From the NCBI RefSeq assembly GCF_051014685.1, contig NC_135060.1, forward strand, positions 9,486,001 to 9,550,000: 64,000 bases of DNA. Reading direction: 5' to 3'. Made by a program: the position numbers and the translations under genes. Shown here piece after piece: positions 46,218 through 58,372 of this stretch. The notes below the pieces were generated by a model. That model was given only the letters and a program-made list of their open reading frames with translations, had not been told where the DNA came from and searched no databases. The stretch comes from Ptiloglossa arizonensis. Taxonomy: Eukaryota > Arthropoda > Insecta > Hymenoptera > Colletidae. Each line of letters begins with the position of its first letter. Within the stretch, counting starts at the first letter, position 1.

Positions 46218-48960
46218 ATGGACCAACGACCAATGTTCAATTTTTACAAGTCGACGTTAATATAGGAAGTTGCAGTGGCGGTTTGACTCCGATTCGAACG
46301 TTCGAGGTCGATTTCACCGCTCGTCGGAACTTCCTGGCCGTAAATTAACGATATTACACCATCGTGAAAACTGGATTTACGAGCGAGAAGACGAATTTCT
46401 CTCCCAAGATGAACGGGAGGGGTCTGCGCGCGCTCGTCGCGGTTCACTGTTTTCGGCAAATGGCCGTGGTAGCCGATATTAATTAAGGCGTAGAAGCACG
46501 CGTGCGCTGTTCGTTCGTTCGTTGGTTCGTTCGTTCGTTCGAGCGGGAGAATTACAAGATCCCGGGGACAAGAAACGGGAGGATCCACTATGGTAGCTGG
46601 TTCGAGAGTTCTTGCTCCCGTGGCGCGGTATCGCCGCGAGTCACGGATAGGCGGTCAATTTCGAGCGTCGGGTCCGCGGCTCTCGCAAAGTAACGGGCTT
46701 CCTCCTCCTTCTCCGCTATCTGCTCTCGACAATGAGATCCTTCTTACCCGGTGGCCGGGGTTCGGTGTCCGCCGCGCGCATAATAGCGCGACTATCATCG
46801 AGCATACAGACGCTCGGTATTCGACCATTATTGGGCGGTAAATCGGGGGCCGTTTAACAGGATATTTATGGAGGGTTCTCGTACGCGCGTTGAACGCCGC
46901 TGGAGCGAGTCGATAGTACGTGTATGCGTTCTCGTGTATGTATCTCGACGGCTCACGGGCCATCTAGCAATGTTCACGCGACGATATTCGGGTCCACTTA
47001 TCGCGAGGCTCTCTCTCTCTCTCTCCCCTCGCGTGGAGAGAAGTCGTCGACGGAGATCGCCCTTTCGCGGACAAATTTCCGCGAACGTGGCGCCCCTGCC
47101 TCGTTTATCGATACACCTTCTCCCCCACCGCTTTCGGTTATCGATACACCAGTGGCCCCGCTTACTGGATACTTATCGTCGCTACTTTTATCGACGATTT
47201 CTCACCGTTCGGCGCGCCCCGATCGAACTCTCGGCCCTCGTAAATCTTCCCAACCGGAGACGGATCCACGGTTCGCTGGATTTCAATCGCGTCTAGCGAT
47301 CCCGACGAGTCCACGGGATTGTTTCGAACGACGACGGAAGAAACGCTCGTCGTCTCTGCGTTACGAGGTTTGTTTCGCAGTCGTTCTCCACGGTTCCGGT
47401 GGATTCGTTCGCTGTATACTTTGGCCAGTTGGGCGGTTTTCTTTGACGTTCGAGCGTCGAGCTCCGTTGGGCGACCTGGTTAACGACGCGTTCGATTAAA
47501 CGGTTCGCACCCAACCCCGGTCCTCAGACAGGTCAGACTCCGTCGATGCCACGAACGAAAATAGTGCGACGAGGTAACCCTCGATACGCGCCCGGTCTTT
47601 GAGTATCCGGTGCTCGGGGTTCGTCTATGCTTCGCGCGCGAACGAGCAACGGTTGACCACGGGGAACGTTTCACCGCTTGTGAAATAATTATAAAAATTA
47701 CGAATTTTGCGAGGCGTCGTGTATCTGGAAACTATGCTTCGAGGTTAGCGTTCGGTAGGATGGAAAACGTCGGGGATAGCGTTGGAAATTCGACGATCTT
47801 TTACGCTCGTTCGAGTCACGCAAGCGTAGAACAGCCGATGGAAGTTTATCGAGAATTGGAAAATTCGGAACTTCGATGTTCCTAATTTCCTTTGATTTTT
47901 CCACGCTGCGATTTGTATTGTACAAACGCAAACAGCGGAGTAGAGCAAACGTTTATCGGAACGAAATCAGCGACACTTGGATCGAACGAAAGTGTCCAAC
48001 TTCCAAGTGTATTCCATCCAACGAGACGTAACACGCGGGAAGGTGGCGTAAAGTTTCTAGTATGCTCGACTTTACGAAATACCCAACTTGTGCAACGTGC
48101 ACGAACCTATACTACAAGCTTACTCGAACCAAGTTTCTTAAAACACGAGTTACCGGAACGCGTACGGTTCTTCGTAGCGCAGCTATCGAAACGCATCGAA
48201 ACCGCGCGATCAGCGATTCTCCGGTGGTAATGTCTTTTGTTTTCCAGTAGATGCACCCGGGAAACTGCATCCATCGACGAATAAATCGGGATACAAATAC
48301 ATTAGCCGTAACTAGCACGGCGTATCTTCGTCGAGGCATCGAGAAACGCGGACTGGGTATAGGGCAAGGGTCGGAAGCTCGACATTTTGATTATGTCGAG
48401 TTGTTTTCGTACGAGCGACACGCCAGCGCAAAGCGTTAAATATAGACCGCGCGCGGCTAAACAAACGATTAACCCGTGGCTTAACCAGAGCTTATGCTCG
48501 AGCTCTAACTAGGGTTTATGTTTATACTCGCGGCGTTGCTGTTAACTAGTTCCCCGTTGTCGAAACAGTGACACACATCGCGAGTTTCGACCCACGAGAA
48601 TCGACCGTGCGAGCGCGTTCTCTCGAAACAGACACGAAAATATTCGGATCGACTAGCGTTCGTTTTACAAGCGGTGAACCCTTCCGTTACAAATTATAAT
48701 CAAGAAGAAGGAACCTGTTGGCGATGTAATCGACCGGTCGGAACGGAAAAAGGAAAGATCCGGTTGATTCGATTAACTTCCCTTCTCTCTCTCTCTCTTT
48801 CAGTGCTTCGACGTCGATCGCGTAGCGCGAAAACGTTTACTTATTTAAACGGAACGAACTGATCGAAGAACCGGAACGGTTTAGAGTTCTCTCGGTAAGA
48901 TTCTGCGTTGAGTTTCTACTGTGGAGAAATGTCAGGCATTCGGACAGGTTAACGACAATA
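46218..48960. other. CpG-rich gene-free stretch
   Basis: (TTCG)n microsatellite at 46508-46542. (CT)n tracts at 47009-47026 and 48783-48798, the latter ending in TTTCAG at 48803 (strong acceptor-like site) but followed by stops in all frames within about 60 bases. Frames of 142-191 codons at 46868-47499 are P/S/R-rich and unrecognised. The 46860-47500 segment is the most CpG-rich part of this half and could be a promoter or untranslated exon. Confidence 0.4.
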
Positions 48961-49168
48961 TACTAAGTTGTTCGATGAGTTTTGTCGTTTCTTCCATTGG
49001 AAAAAAATACTACGACACTTCGAGTTCGAACAACTGTAAATCTACGAACGAAGCGACGGATTTACACGAAACTTTACACACGTTCGTCAAACAGTAATAC
49101 CATCTTTAGAAAAATAAAACGACGAATTTAATAGCGCCATTTCTTATCGAACGACGAAACTTAGCGTA
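48961..49168 (-). mobile_element. Decayed mariner-like element (about 208 bp)
   Basis: The left end, TACTAAGTTGTTCGATGAG, and the right end, which in reverse complement reads TACGCTAAGTTTCGTCGTTC, are imperfect inverted copies. Both begin TA and resemble the family A ends (TTAGGTYGTTCGGAAAGT). The interior is not related to family A. It contains no transposase of useful length, so it is a non-autonomous or deleted copy. Confidence 0.5.
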
Positions 49169-51463
49169 CAATCTATTACAGCTTTGATGATAATAATGTA
49201 AAATATATTCAAGCACGAAAGTCCCACTCTACCATTCACGCGTCTCGATTTTCTGATCACGACTCGTTCGCACGTAACAAAGCCCTTTCGTCGACTACCT
49301 CTTTCGTCTCCTCCAGTCCTAAAACTCTAGACCCGTTTCCAATGATCCATACACACTCCCAAAAACTGATATCCTACTGTAAACTATAAACATTCGTTTG
49401 CTGTTCATTCTGCCCCAAAACGCTTTCATTCGCACCCAGTCATACCGATATTTCCCTCGTACCTATTTACACCCCGATTACGAAATTTCGCGTTCGTCGA
49501 ACAATCGCGTGAGAAATTTCAAGGCCGGATATCGTTCGAGACTATCGAGAATTCGTCGATGCATCTCCGAAAGAAAACGAGATAACAGCTTTTAGCGCGT
49601 GTTACGCGCGTCTTGACATCGAAAGTAGGTCGCTCGGTCGAACGAAACGGATCCGCCGAGCTTTTATAATACCTTCCAGACAGGCTGTTCCATTATTCGG
49701 TGCGTTAACCTAATTAAACGAGACTTCGTCCATCTCCTTGTATCCCGAGCGAACGAGTCGACGATCGCGCGACAGATTTCCGACGAAACGTTGAACAGAG
49801 TTTTGCGTCTGTTGCGAATACCTTCGAGCGGGTGAATTTAATTACGCGATGCACCCGGATGCCGGCTACACGTACCAATGAACGCTAATGGATACTTTGG
49901 CGAATCAACGTTTCGCGTTAGCCGGTTCGAGTTCTACGCAGTGTCTTCGACGCGTATCGCGCAAAGGAAAAAGTGGGTCGCGAATTTTAATAAAATTACT
50001 CGTTTAAACATTCACGACATTCTTCAATTATTTTTATACGTTTCTTCTTCTTCTTCTTCTTCTACTCCTTCTTCTTCTTCTTTTTTCTTTATAGCGCGTG
50101 CATTAACCTAATTATCGCCCGCAGCTTTTTCACCACGTTCGCCACGGTAATACTTTGGACGAATCTCCGCGCGTCTTCTTTTCTTATTTTTTTTTCTTTT
50201 TTTGCTCGTAGTCGTCGAATCGATAACTCTACGCTTTGTTCGCACATCGGAGTGCAGCGTAATAGTAATATCGGCCCCAGTCTCTGCTCGTAATTAAACA
50301 TCGTTTTACGAAAAACATCTAGCCGGATTACGGTTAACTATCGACAAGAGAAAGAAACGTTCCTTCGTTAGTTGCACGTAAACGCGTAAATTGCTGTTAA
50401 ATTATCGAGTTGGAGTTTTTCTCGAGCGAAGCTAGAAATCGAAGAAATTTCTTGGCGATGGAACACGGCCCGGTGAAAATCGTTCCTCGAATCTGTTTCG
50501 TGCAGCACCGATTCTGAAAAAAGCTCTCGGCGACAAATTGATACGATAATTAAAGTCTCGGGAGCACGATCGCGATGATCGTTCGTCCGGTAGATGGAAG
50601 GGGGCATGGTTCTCCTCGCTTACTTAAGAAAGAAAATTAAAACGGATGGCTGCTGTCGATGGCAGAACCGGCTCCGCTTCTTTTCGCGATCGCGGTTAAT
50701 GCTCGAAGACGGGGAGGAGACGGACGAAAGGATCTCTCGAATCAGCCGCGATCGTTCGACCTAATACGACATCTCATCAACCTACTCTCAGCTTCCGTTT
50801 TATCTCCGAAGATTTGCTAGGTATTACGACGGAATTCCGCTCGTTCGATGCGCGACGAACCGAGTACCATTTTAATCGAAACGATCCGGGAAAAGGAAAA
50901 ATTCTTGGACGTGGCTGGACGAATTACTCCCGTGTTCCGTTTTTAAATAATTATCAAAGAGGATCGAACGCCCATCCACGGTTTCTGAATCACCGCGAGT
51001 TATAGTTTTTAACCGCGACAATCTCGAAACGTACTCCTCGGAAGAAACCGTTAAAAATTTTAACTCAAATATGTTATTGATCCGCGTTGAATCGAAACGA
51101 CGATAAATACTCGACAAAGCCATTCTCGAAGTAGAAGACATCGATTCGGAGCCGAATGGAACCAATTGTAGGAAAGTTGGGTTCAGTTTTTAACGAGAAT
51201 TGCGTTTGAACGAGACTCGGTAGCTGAAGCGACTCGAACGTTTCTATGAACATTTTCCATTGTTTCTCCGCGTCAAATTCATCCCCGAAGCTGTACGCGT
51301 TCCGCGCAGCTGCTGATTTTCCGCTTTTCAGTCATCATAACCGAACGTGATTTAACGTCGTTCGTATCCAATGGACCGAGTCGGGACGTTTTACATTTCG
51401 CCGGCGAAAGAATCAGCGTAAAAAGGGAACGAGGAAGCACGGAGGACAGACGAGAGAGACAGG

Positions 51464-51499
<36 letters not shown>

Positions 51500-53687
51500 A
51501 AGGGAATCGATTCGACGTTCCATTTGGTTTTATCGCGAATGCTCGTTCGTTACAGGATTTATGCGCGCGCGTCCATGAAAATTGACTCCTAATAACGGGT
51601 GGTGAACAGTGCCACCCGTTGGCTCCCTAGCGTTGCGCGTCTGATTTAAAATTTATATGAAGATAATTGCGCGTACACGGACGATAGAGCAACGGAAACC
51701 ACGCGAATCCAGGCGGTTGGCAACGTTTCCGGATAACTGAGCTGCGCGCCCGTGTAATAGCGCATTACAATCAGCGTGCATTCACTTTCTCCGGTTGCGA
51801 ATATATTTCGAGGCCTCTCTGCGATTTCGCGTACGCGGCGATCCATCTTTACGATTTTTAACGCGTTACGCGCCGGGCCTGTTCATCTCGAACGACCAGA
51901 AGGAAACGTTGAATAATCGACGGCCCGGAAACTACAATTTAAATATTCCGTGGCGATAAAATTGAAATGTAATAGAATAAAAAAAAAAAAGAGAGAACTA
52001 CGCGAACAAAAGCATTCGATGATTTTTAAACGTTTAAGGTAAGCGACTTCGAGGAACAGGATAATTGGTCTAAAATCTTCTTTTCCTTCGTATTCGTTCA
52101 CCACCTTCGTTTCTTAAAAGTAAGTTTAGAGAAGATATAATTACCCAGCTAGCGTTGTAAATTGAATTTTGAACAAAAAACATAATTAAACATAATTGTA
52201 TCGAACACGCTGGTATTTTTCATTTGAAAATAAGCGATCGAAATTCGAACATTGAGACGTTCAAAATTTTATAGAAGTTCAATGCAGCGCGGACAGTGAG
52301 GCGATGGTGGAACGGAAAATTACTCGAACGAGAATCGATTTTCCCGTCATTTAAATTTAATTCAATTTTAATGTTTCACGTCGTTTCACGAATCTGTTAA
52401 GGACAGATTCGTAGACAGTTTCGTCTGTTAGCAACATTTCACGAACATCGTGCGGCCGGTGTAGTAGACAGCTGCCACATCCTCGACAAAAAATATTGAC
52501 CGTCGAAGGTCACTTCCCCGACTGTGAATCTCTCCAGGTGCACTCCCCACTTTTGCGATCGTGCCAGCTGACTACGGAGAGCACGCGGCTGCAGACTCGC
52601 GTTTCTTGTTTCTCGAACGCGATCGTCGGGCCAAAGAAACAACAGACAAAGCGACAGGGGGTAGCCATTTAAAGCAGTTACGCACTGCCGAGTAAAAACG
52701 AAACGACCGAACTCGGTGACTCGTGACTCATCGGAAGATAAATGCCAAATCGCCTTCGGAGACCAGTTTTGAATTTTTCCGCGGGAAGAAGTGTACTTTT
52801 TCATTGCACGTTCTTAGGATCGGTCTGCAAGAAAATTACTCGTCGTTCGAACACGTGCATTGCTTTCAACGCACTCAGGTACGACTATCTGATCCAAACT
52901 GAGAACTTTCATTCAAAAAATATTCGAAATCGAGGGACAATGGGTTTCTCCAAAATATAGATTACTTTATTCGTGGGTTTGTATACAAGCCGTTATTTTA
53001 AGGAAGGTTCTGAGGCGCTATGTGAAGTTATGTGAAGTACAGGTTGAAAAGTTTCACACAGTTCTAAGCAAGTGTTATCGAGAGGGCATTCGACGAATTT
53101 CGAGTTGAGACTCAGGATACACTGGCAACATTCCGAATGGCCCAAGGTGATCATTCGTAGAATGAAATATCGAGACTTATCGCACTATTCGATGAGTCGA
53201 AGAACACTGGTGGAGCGCACCAGGGTTAAGTCCACGGAGTAACCATACACGCGCAACAAAAATTTCCCTTGTTCGAAGAAACTATCGGGGACTCGGTCGC
53301 AGTAATTTTATTCGCGCGCGAAATGATCAGCAAGATCAAAGCGTAATCCACGCATTGTCGGCGAACGAGGGAACAGAAACGGAGAAAAAGGCGTAATATC
53401 CGTCCGAGCGAAAGGATTAAACAAAACCTGTTGATGAAAAAGGTGCGCACGCTAGGCACCGTCGTATCTCTTGCACGCACCACGCACACCTGTTAACGAA
53501 CTCGCAAGAGCCTTCTCCTCCACCACCACCACCTCTTCCTCCTCCGCTACCCCCGTTTGGCCCCTAAATTAAATCGCCGGCTCACGGGGAGAGAGAAACA
53601 GCTTCGCGAAAAGAACATTTGCGTGTCCCGAAAGGTTCACGGGGCTCCTTTATTTAGCACCGAACTCGATTAGTAATTACGCTGTTT
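49169..53687. other. Gene-free stretch with simple repeats
   Basis: (TTC)n at 50042-50081, (GA)n at 51451-51499, interrupted poly(A) near 51979, and (CAC)/(CCT)-rich run at 53513-53546. Around 53000-53220 there is a TATGTGAAG duplication within otherwise unique DNA. A CCGCTTTTCAG acceptor-like site ends near 51331 with no exon after it. Frames are short and unrecognised. Confidence 0.45.
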
Positions 53688-53721
53688 GACTAACAAACTT
53701 CTTCTTTTGTTTCAGGTAAGC
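53688..53721 (+). other. Candidate recursive (ratchet) splice site
   Basis: A branch-point-like GACTAAC at 53688-53694 is followed, about 22 nt downstream, by the tract CTTCTTCTTTTGTTTCAG ending at 53715. GTAAGC follows directly (53716-53721). This juxtaposed 3' and 5' splice site fits the known insect ratchet-site consensus (pyrimidine tract, CAG, GTAAG). I saw no comparably good CAG/GTAAG junction elsewhere in the window on either strand. A downstream donor at 53793 offers the exon-definition partner known for recursive sites. It implies plus-strand transcription and a long host intron. Confidence 0.5.
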
Positions 53722-53792
53722 CCTCCTACTCCCTCGGACTGTTTCAAAGTGAATCGTACATGCCCGGGGAGCGTGGCTCGCTCGCATTTTCG
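53716..53792 (+). CDS. Candidate 77-nt internal exon (partial gene, unidentified)
   Basis: Lies between a strong acceptor (branch-like CTAAC, pyrimidine tract, CAG at 53715) and a good donor (TTTTCG/GTGAGT at 53793). One frame, using the first two bases to finish a split codon, is open for 25 codons and reads KPSYSLGLFQSESYMPGERG and on to the donor, where it ends in phase 0. A second frame is also open. Composition is protein-like, unlike the R/S-rich shadows nearby. I do not recognise the protein. The same acceptor followed by GTAAGC could instead make this a recursive-splicing exon that is skipped from mature mRNA. Confidence 0.35.
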
Positions 53793-54536
53793 GTGAGTAA
53801 ACAGCTCGTATCGACGCACGCATAATTAGTAGCCGACACCCCCGGAGGGCCCGTCGAATTTCTGACGGAGGGTGCGCTGGGGTTTTTCTGTAACGAGGAT
53901 ACCCTTTTATCCCCGCGCCACGGCGATCTCTCGCACGCAACCGAGCTTCGTGTATACACGCGTGTAGGGTTCGTTTAACGTGGTTCTTTCAGTCCCCGCT
54001 GCCAGCTGGCCTTGCATTTTTGTTAACCAGTAGGAGGGTGCGCCTCGACCCAACTGATATAGTTTATTTACGCTCGCAATTAACACTCGAAGCAAAACGA
54101 GCGCGGGGGGTGGGGACCCTGGAGTCGAAAATACTTTTTGTTCGAGAAACTGTTTCCCTACGGTAGCCAGGAGATTTACGGGTGTCCGTGAAATTTATCA
54201 AAGGGGTTGCGTCGGTGGGTCCTTTCGTAGGATTCTTGATACGGTAATCTCGCTCGAAAAAAGAAAGAAAAACGTGTCTCTTTCGCGATGAGAACGCGAA
54301 AAGGGGAAACTGTTGAAACGCGAGAGTCGAGTTTAAAGATCTCGAGATCCGTTAACGCGAATGGAAAGACAATAGACTAAATTGTATCGAGTGACATTTA
54401 GGCTTTTAGGTGACTCCGTACACGTTTTAGGTATCGATCGAAGCGTTCTGCTTCCGACTGTCGCGTTGAAACGTTGCATCGCACTTATTATAATATTAAT
54501 CTAAGCGATAAACCAAGTGTCCTCGCTGTGCGTATA
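53793..54536. other. Gene-free stretch after the splice candidate
   Basis: Begins with the GTGAGT donor and TAATTAGTAG. GC-rich until about 54130, then ordinary DNA. Nothing further recognised. Confidence 0.5.
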
Positions 54537-54667
54537 TTAGCTTGTCCGGAAAGTCATTTTATTTTACAAAATAGAGAATAAATAATTTAATAAAATGTTT
54601 ACACGCTCTAAAAAAAATCGTGTTTCATTTTCACCAAAAAAACGAAGTGACTTTCCAAATAACCCAA
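54537..54667 (+). mobile_element. Family A mariner-type MITE, full-length (131 bp)
   Basis: TA-flanked on both sides. Left TTAGCTTGTCCGGAAAGTC, right GTGACTTTCCAAATAACCCAA. The interior matches the 35286 copy in the same orientation (AATTTAATAAAATG, CATTTTCACC). A plus-strand frame that starts inside it is an artefact. Confidence 0.9.
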
Positions 54668-55558
54668 TAATTATAAAACAACAAAAACGTTTCCTATCCA
54701 GTCGTAAATATTTTCTAAAATGTTATTGTACAATTTTCGATTCGATAAAAAATGTTGGCGAGATATTTGTCAATAATCGTCGAATCATCCGTGCAGCTCG
54801 TAAAGTATCCAAGATGGCGTACCGATGGCTCGAGAAAGTAGCCCGCGTTTATTTACGCAACCGCTGTCGAACCGGCAATTTGTATTTCTCGCGAAACGGT
54901 TTTAACCGCCTGATACTCTCGCGAAGGAGGATCGCCCCGTGTAACGAAAACAGAGAGAGCAAGGTTAGTTCGTACTATAAATGAATCAGCCCGAGGAAAG
55001 ACATCGGGTCATCTATACTCCGAGGAGTTGCCATTAAGTACGCCGCAAACAGAATGCTCGGACCAATGGCTCCTGTGCTCTTCAATTAATCGCCCGATAA
55101 AAGCACTGGGAATGGATTTCGCTTATTTAGAATCGGCTTAGAGGCGCATTTAGCTCAATTATCGAAAAACGTTATCGAACGAGTCGATAACGCGGCACCG
55201 ATGATTCCTCTTCCCGAATTTCTATCTCGTTCAGGTATCGTCAACGAAAACGAGGAAACGAAAGATACGCTGTAAGTGCATGAGCATGAGATTATTGGAA
55301 TACTCGAAAATAGTGTTCAAAGTAGTGTAAAATTGAAACGATAATCTTCTATTCTTTCTAATTATAATTATCTCGAATCGATTATTTTCACGAAGAGAAA
55401 CCCCTAAATGTGATCGAAGCGTTTCAACGTTATATTCTTCGAAGTATGCTTATATTTCCATAGTTACTTTCCCATTGATGTCCAAACTTTGTGCAAATAA
55501 TTTCAAGCTAGTTTGATCGTAACGCGGGCAAAAATTGACGCAGAAATTCCAAAGCAGA
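54668..55558. other. Gene-free stretch with enhancer-like block
   Basis: 55020-55170 has CCATTAAG, CCAATGG, TCAATTAATCG, CGATAAAAG and GCTTATTTAG cores in mixed-GC DNA, a texture like that of conserved non-coding elements. An acceptor-like TTTCTATCTCGTTCAG followed by GTATCG lies at about 55234 but its donor half is weak. Confidence 0.35.
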
Positions 55559-55945
55559 GACTATCGTCGCGCTAATTATATTCGAAACAAAATTGACCGA
55601 TGGCTCATGGTTATCGATGCTCTACCCCCATCCTACTGTTTAGTCTCCCTGTCCACGGCAGAGGCTATGGTCGCGCTAATTAATACATTCGAAACAAAAT
55701 CGACCGATCGCTCATTGCCATCGATGCCCCCACTCTACAGCTCGGTCGCTCCACCATCGTTCTTCTTTCTGTCGAAAGCCGCGAGCATACGACCCCTCGG
55801 AGACTATCGTCGCGTTAATTACGTTGGAAAAAAAAATCGATCGATCGTTCATGGTCATCGATGCTCTATACCTACTGTGTTGCTCGACCACCCCATCGTT
55901 GTTCTTCTTTCCATCGAAATCCACGAGCACTCGCACCCCGAGTCG
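55559..55945. repeat. Degenerate minisatellite, three units (about 104-138 bp)
   Basis: CTAT(C/G)GTCGCG(C/T)TAATTA begins units at 55561, 55665 and 55803. Each goes on to CGA(C/T)CGAT(G/C)G(C/T)TCAT and CATCGATGC. Units 2 and 3 share CCATCGTTCTTCTTTC-type ends. Substitution and length differences show it is old. A 141-codon plus frame across it merely translates the repeats. Confidence 0.75.
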
Positions 55946-58158
55946 CAAACAGAGAGATGATCCGGCGTCAAAGTACAAATCGTACCTATCCCGATTCTCA
56001 ACAGAGCTTGTAGCCTCGAGCGATCGGATCGAGTTCGATCAATGTCCCCTGGTACGAAATCTCCGAGATAAACGAATATAAAATTGTCGTCGCGCGTCTT
56101 CCAGGTGCGAAAGGGCATCAATAATAACAGTCGCGAAAATTCCCCGTTGTTCCGAGACGTGGTCGTCGACTACCGGGAAGCAATCAAACGACTGGCTCCC
56201 CTGTATTTAGGGGTCGTTCGCACGGTAGCAACCTCGAGATGATTAGCAAGAGCTCTCGAAATATCTTGGAAGTTTGGCTGATTTAAGAGTTCCCCGTACA
56301 ATATTGCCGCGCGGCGAGTGGCCAGACAGGATTGGCCGGAAGAATCGTGGCTGTCACAAATCAGCGGTCGGCAATATAAGGCCACGGGGCGGCGGTTTAG
56401 TGCGAGAACGGTCGATTACGCGCGTGCTATAAATATTGCGTGCAATCGGGCCGTGGGGCGCGCGAAAGTGAGAAGGGCGTGTTACGGGCGGAATTCTCTT
56501 CGTTCTGGCTCGAGGCTGACTGCAGCCACATCGGGGAGAGCCAATTCGCCGACGTTGGTTAATTTATCGAAGCCAGCGTTTATTTATTGCCAGCCCTTTC
56601 GACGCGCGTCCACGAAAATTGTCCCGGCTGATCCCCGCGAAAACGACGAATCGATGTTCCCAGTCTGGTCGATTTTCTCCGAGAGGGACGCAAGCTTCGA
56701 GCTTCGATACTCGTGACGAACGATACGGAACAAAACACCGATTCTTCGTTTTGCGATTAACTCGGAGAAAAATGGTCGGTGAGTCAAACTTCTCACCGTT
56801 TGACTTCGAGATTGTCGATCGTCGAGTTCTTGGAGATTTTGGAGTTCTTGGAGTTCTTCCACTTTTTGGAGATTTCCGTGCAACGTTTTTCTGATTTTAT
56901 CGTCGCGACCTTAACTAGGATTAAAATCGAGTAAATTGTTTTAGAAATACTTTGGTAAGTAGGATACATTCTTTGTACGCGAGAGAAGAATTGAAAGTGG
57001 AAACATCGTAATAAGAGTCTCGTTGCGTTCGATTCGATCGGGTAAGTTCTATTTTCGATCAATTTCCGACGCAACCGTGTAATCGACGGCCGAGCAATTG
57101 CCGCGAATAATCGAGAAGTTCCGCGGAAAGTTTTTGAAAACCGATCGACGTCGAAATTTCCAGACGCGTCTTCGAGTCTACGTGCAACGACGACGATCGA
57201 GAAAACGCGGCTAATCGCATATCGAAGAACTCCAATTAATCCTTAATTACGTTGCTCGATCATCCGACGAACGCGGCTTTCTGCCACGGGACGACGTTCG
57301 CCGTTCATGCATATCGACATTTCTGCTCGACAGAGGCGGGTCTGTTTGACTTATCGTTTACGACGATGGAACGCATACTAATTTTCAGCTCGTTCGTTCG
57401 TCGTGCTCTAATGGACCGATAAACGAAGTTAAGAAACCCTGCCCCGTTCCCAATTTATTAATCGAACGTTGAAGACCGTCGATGGAACGAGAACGGGAAT
57501 TCGTATCGGGCGACGAGTTTCGCGAATTGTTCGCGGGGATTTCAATTTTAAGCGGATAAATCGAAAGTTGAAATAATATACGTATTTTGTGTTTAATATT
57601 TTCAATTTCGCGCGGACCGGATCGGTGTACTCGTAAGTACCGTTGGTTGTAAATTTCATTACACGGCGTCGGGGACGCCGATTCGACGAAAATTACGGAA
57701 TTAAAATGAAAAGCGTTTATGGAAATTTATAGAACCCGGCGCGGCCGCGTGGAAATCGTCCCACCGTGAAATTAAAACCTTACGATCAATTTTCGAGTGT
57801 CCCGCTGTTCCGTGCGCGGTTCTGTCCGGTGTGTCGATGTCGCGCATATTTTTAACCGTGTTTCTTTAATCGTGAGAGTAACGAGCAACCGGCGAAGGTT
57901 TCTCCGACTCTTCGAACACGTGTTTCGCGTTACGAACACCGGGGACCTTCTTTGATCTCGCGAACGGGGCGCTAAGCTGCGACAGGACTATTTATGGTTT
58001 CTAGATGGATTCGCGACTCGAGTCGTAATTCAAGATGTTGCTTGTTCAAGTCCAAACATTTCGCGGTAAATTGTGCTTAAGCGTGACGAGAAAAGCAACA
58101 CCCCGACAATGTTCGACCGTTTTTGGAATTAATCGTTGGCAGTTCGACGAATGTTCGC
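55946..58158. other. Gene-free stretch with candidate regulatory block at 56.3-56.6 kb
   Basis: 56325-56620 contains GGCTGTCACAAATCAGCGG, GGCAATATAAGGCC, GCTATAAATATTGCG, GTTGGTTAATTTATCG and CGTTTATTTATTGCC within GC-rich DNA, strongly enhancer-like. GGAGTTCTTGGAG-type short repeats are at 56825-56880. AT-rich from 57540 to 57720. No gene. Confidence 0.4.
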
Positions 58159-58372
58159 GATTTACGGTAATTGAAGGAAAATATGCACTGTGGTTTTATA
58201 TTTATTCGATATATTACATACTTTATACTTAATTTTACTAATATTCACATCTTACTCATTGCACGTGACCACTTTCATACTTGCCATATAGCAGTCTAGA
58301 TCTTCTTTAGTTTTCCTCATTCTTTCCTATGCAGGCAGATGTCACCATCGATTGAATACAGAGGTATTCTCT
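58159..58372 (-). repeat. Interspersed repeat family D, minus copy
   Basis: GCACTGTGGTTTTATATTTA, TTAATTTTACTAATATTCAC and AGTCTAGATCTTCTTTAG are the reverse complement of 32184-32382. Relative to that copy it carries about 25 extra bases next to GAATACAGAGG, a word also present in the 34.3-kb fragment, so the extra bases are probably ancestral. Confidence 0.85.

Noticed and set aside
46868..47499. 142- and 191-codon overlapping plus frames
   Set aside because: P/S/R-rich low-complexity peptides in a stop-poor CpG-rich segment; two frames open together indicates composition and not coding.
48783..48870. Exon after the strong CT-tract acceptor ending at 48803
   Set aside because: All three frames reach stops within about 60 bases and no donor of quality precedes them; the tract is a simple CT repeat.
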